A stretch of DNA of 18,777 nt, taken from positions 1 through 18,777 of the forward strand of contig CALGNW010000112.1 in NCBI GenBank assembly GCA_937958345.1, in the 5' to 3' direction. The notes beneath the pieces were generated by a model, which saw nothing but the letters and a program-made list of their open reading frames with translations, had not been told where the DNA came from and ran no database searches. The position numbers and the translations under genes were made by a program. Positions 18,209 to 18,777 of the stretch are shown piece after piece. The DNA is from an uncultured Neomegalonema sp. Its GTDB lineage: Bacteria > Pseudomonadota > Alphaproteobacteria > Rhodobacterales > Rhodobacteraceae. Positions within the stretch are counted from its first letter, which is position 1, and each line of letters opens with the position of its first letter.

Positions 18209-18300
18209 AGTTCGCTTTTGTATGGGCGGGCGAACTCACTCCAAAGAGCGCGAGCCGTCCTTGGTCGGAACGGTCAGTTAAACGCGATTCCGTTGGAGTG
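18209..18300 (+). ncRNA. Candidate structured RNA element between the two small genes
   Basis: Two stems lie end to end. Stem 1: AGTTCGC (18209-18215) with GCGAACT (18230-18236), 7 bp perfect. Stem 2: CACTCCAA (18237-18244) with TTGGAGTG (18293-18300), 8 bp perfect, enclosing CGCG (18249-18252) with CGCG (18283-18286), and inside that CCGTCC (18255-18260) with GG-A-ACGG (18267-18273) around a TTGGTC loop. This nested order is hard to explain as chance and occupies most of the 164-base gap between genes. It is not a tRNA, tmRNA or SRP RNA as far as I can tell. It could be the leader of the next gene or a free small RNA. Strand is assumed from the flanking genes. Confidence 0.35.
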
Positions 18301-18331
18301 CAAGTTGCCCTATTTTTAGACGGAGGCTTTT

Positions 18332-18535
18332 ATGCCACGATATACACGTAACTCTGGTGAAACTTGGAAACCTAGCGACGTTCGGGAGTTGCGATCGCTT
18401 GCGAGCCAAAACACCCCAACACGGGTGATTGGTCTAAAGCTCGGTAGATCCGAAAATGCAGTTTACTCGCGCGCCTCTAGTGAGGGAATTTCGCTGAAGC
18501 CAACTAATCAATCGCCGTATAATCGGCGGAAGTAA
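18332..18535 (+). CDS. Small helix-turn-helix/SANT-like protein
   Basis: A 67-residue basic protein, MPRYTRNSGETWKPSDVREL, followed by a three-helix pattern: DVRELRSLASQ, TPTRVIGLKLG and SENAVYSRASSEG. The layout resembles the Myb/SANT-type small DNA-binding domain that I associate with a widespread family of short alphaproteobacterial proteins. No family name or function is known to me. The GGAGG at 18322-18326, five bases before ATG, fixes the start. It follows the structured element directly (18209-18300). It could bind DNA as a dimer or act as an accessory chromatin-like factor; neither is shown by sequence. Confidence 0.8.
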   Translation: MPRYTRNSGETWKPSDVRELRSLASQNTPTRVIGLKLGRSENAVYSRASSEGISLKPTNQSPYNRRK

Positions 18536-18729
18536 CTCTGGCTCAATGTCGAATTTCTACTCGATTGACGTCATCGCGCAGCGGTGACAAGCGCCGTTCC
18601 GCCCCCACGGGGCGGCGCTACACGCCACCCCTCGGCACGGCGCATTTCTAAACGATACTCTCCAACACACTCCCGCCCTATAGTGCCGCTAAGCACCCAT
18701 CGCTGGGCATTTATTCCGGGAGAGACACC
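18536..18729. other. Intergenic region with G/C hairpin and possible promoter
   Basis: Contains TGACGTCA (18566-18573), a perfect 8-bp palindrome. An interrupted 11-bp stem follows at 18590-18619: AGCGCC, a GTTCC bulge, then GCCCC pairing with GGGGC and GGCGCT. It could end the preceding transcript, although no T-tract follows. TATAGT at 18679-18684 is a plausible -10 for the next gene, without a clear -35. GGGAGAG (18718-18724) is the ribosome binding site of that gene. Confidence 0.4.
18590..18619 (+). terminator. Possible terminator hairpin of the small HTH-like gene
   Basis: G/C-rich stem with a 5-base bulge and CAC loop (arms AGCGCC, GCCCC and GGGGC, GGCGCT). The stem is strong, but there is no T-run, so intrinsic termination is uncertain. 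Confidence 0.3.
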
Positions 18730-18777
18730 ATGAAAACCAAACTCACCACACTGGCGCTTGCCGTTTCGGCCCTCGCG
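18730..18777 (+). CDS. Start of a secreted protein, cut by the window end
   Basis: Only 16 codons are present: MKTKLTTLALAVSALA, a typical start of a Sec signal peptide (two Lys, then a hydrophobic run with Ala). GGGAGAG lies five bases upstream of the ATG and TATAGT at 18679 is a possible -10. The mature protein is outside the window, so its function is unknown. Confidence 0.6.
   Translation, partial: MKTKLTTLALAVSALA

Overview
The window looks like a chromosomal segment of an alphaproteobacterium, most probably of the Rhodobacterales (Rhodobacter/roseobacter) type. The pointers are an S16 protein with a long Ala/Glu/Lys tail, a TrmD with an N-terminal extension, an IalB-family protein, a FadL-like porin, an lpxD–ACP–ketoacyl-synthase operon and a B12-dependent ribonucleotide reductase (NrdJ). 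This placement is an inference from protein style, not a database result.

Bases 1-4634 hold a tightly packed forward operon for ribosome and tRNA maturation: an unknown protein, rpsP, a GNAT acetyltransferase, rimM, an ADP-ribosylglycohydrolase-family protein, a 78-residue small protein, trmD and rplS. Several genes overlap by ATGA or GTGA, and the unit ends at a clear intrinsic terminator. The ADP-ribosylglycohydrolase has a substitution in each of its two metal-binding motifs.

Bases 4635-11789 are mostly envelope genes. They comprise a FadL/OmpP1-type porin with a long leader and a 22-base palindrome; an unknown protein; a divergent pair of a Tat-exported YcbK/MepK-like peptidase (minus strand) and a YcbB-type L,D-transpeptidase (plus strand); then lpxD, a specialised acyl carrier protein and a ketoacyl-ACP synthase, probably making or loading acyl chains for lipid A.

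Bases 11809-13538 hold three minus-strand genes: an IalB-like periplasmic protein, an unknown helical protein and a degenerate receiver-domain protein. A 439-base gap follows. It carries a possible NrdR-type site and a heavily structured leader in front of nrdJ (13978-17649), which ends at a hairpin terminator.

Bases 17650-18729 differ from the rest. They look richer in A/T and contain two very small genes (a zinc-ribbon protein and a helix-turn-helix-like protein) with a high density of perfect inverted repeats. These include two mutually exclusive hairpins ahead of the zinc-ribbon gene and a compact multi-stem element between the two genes. This is the most likely place for something undescribed. 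The window ends inside the signal peptide of another gene.
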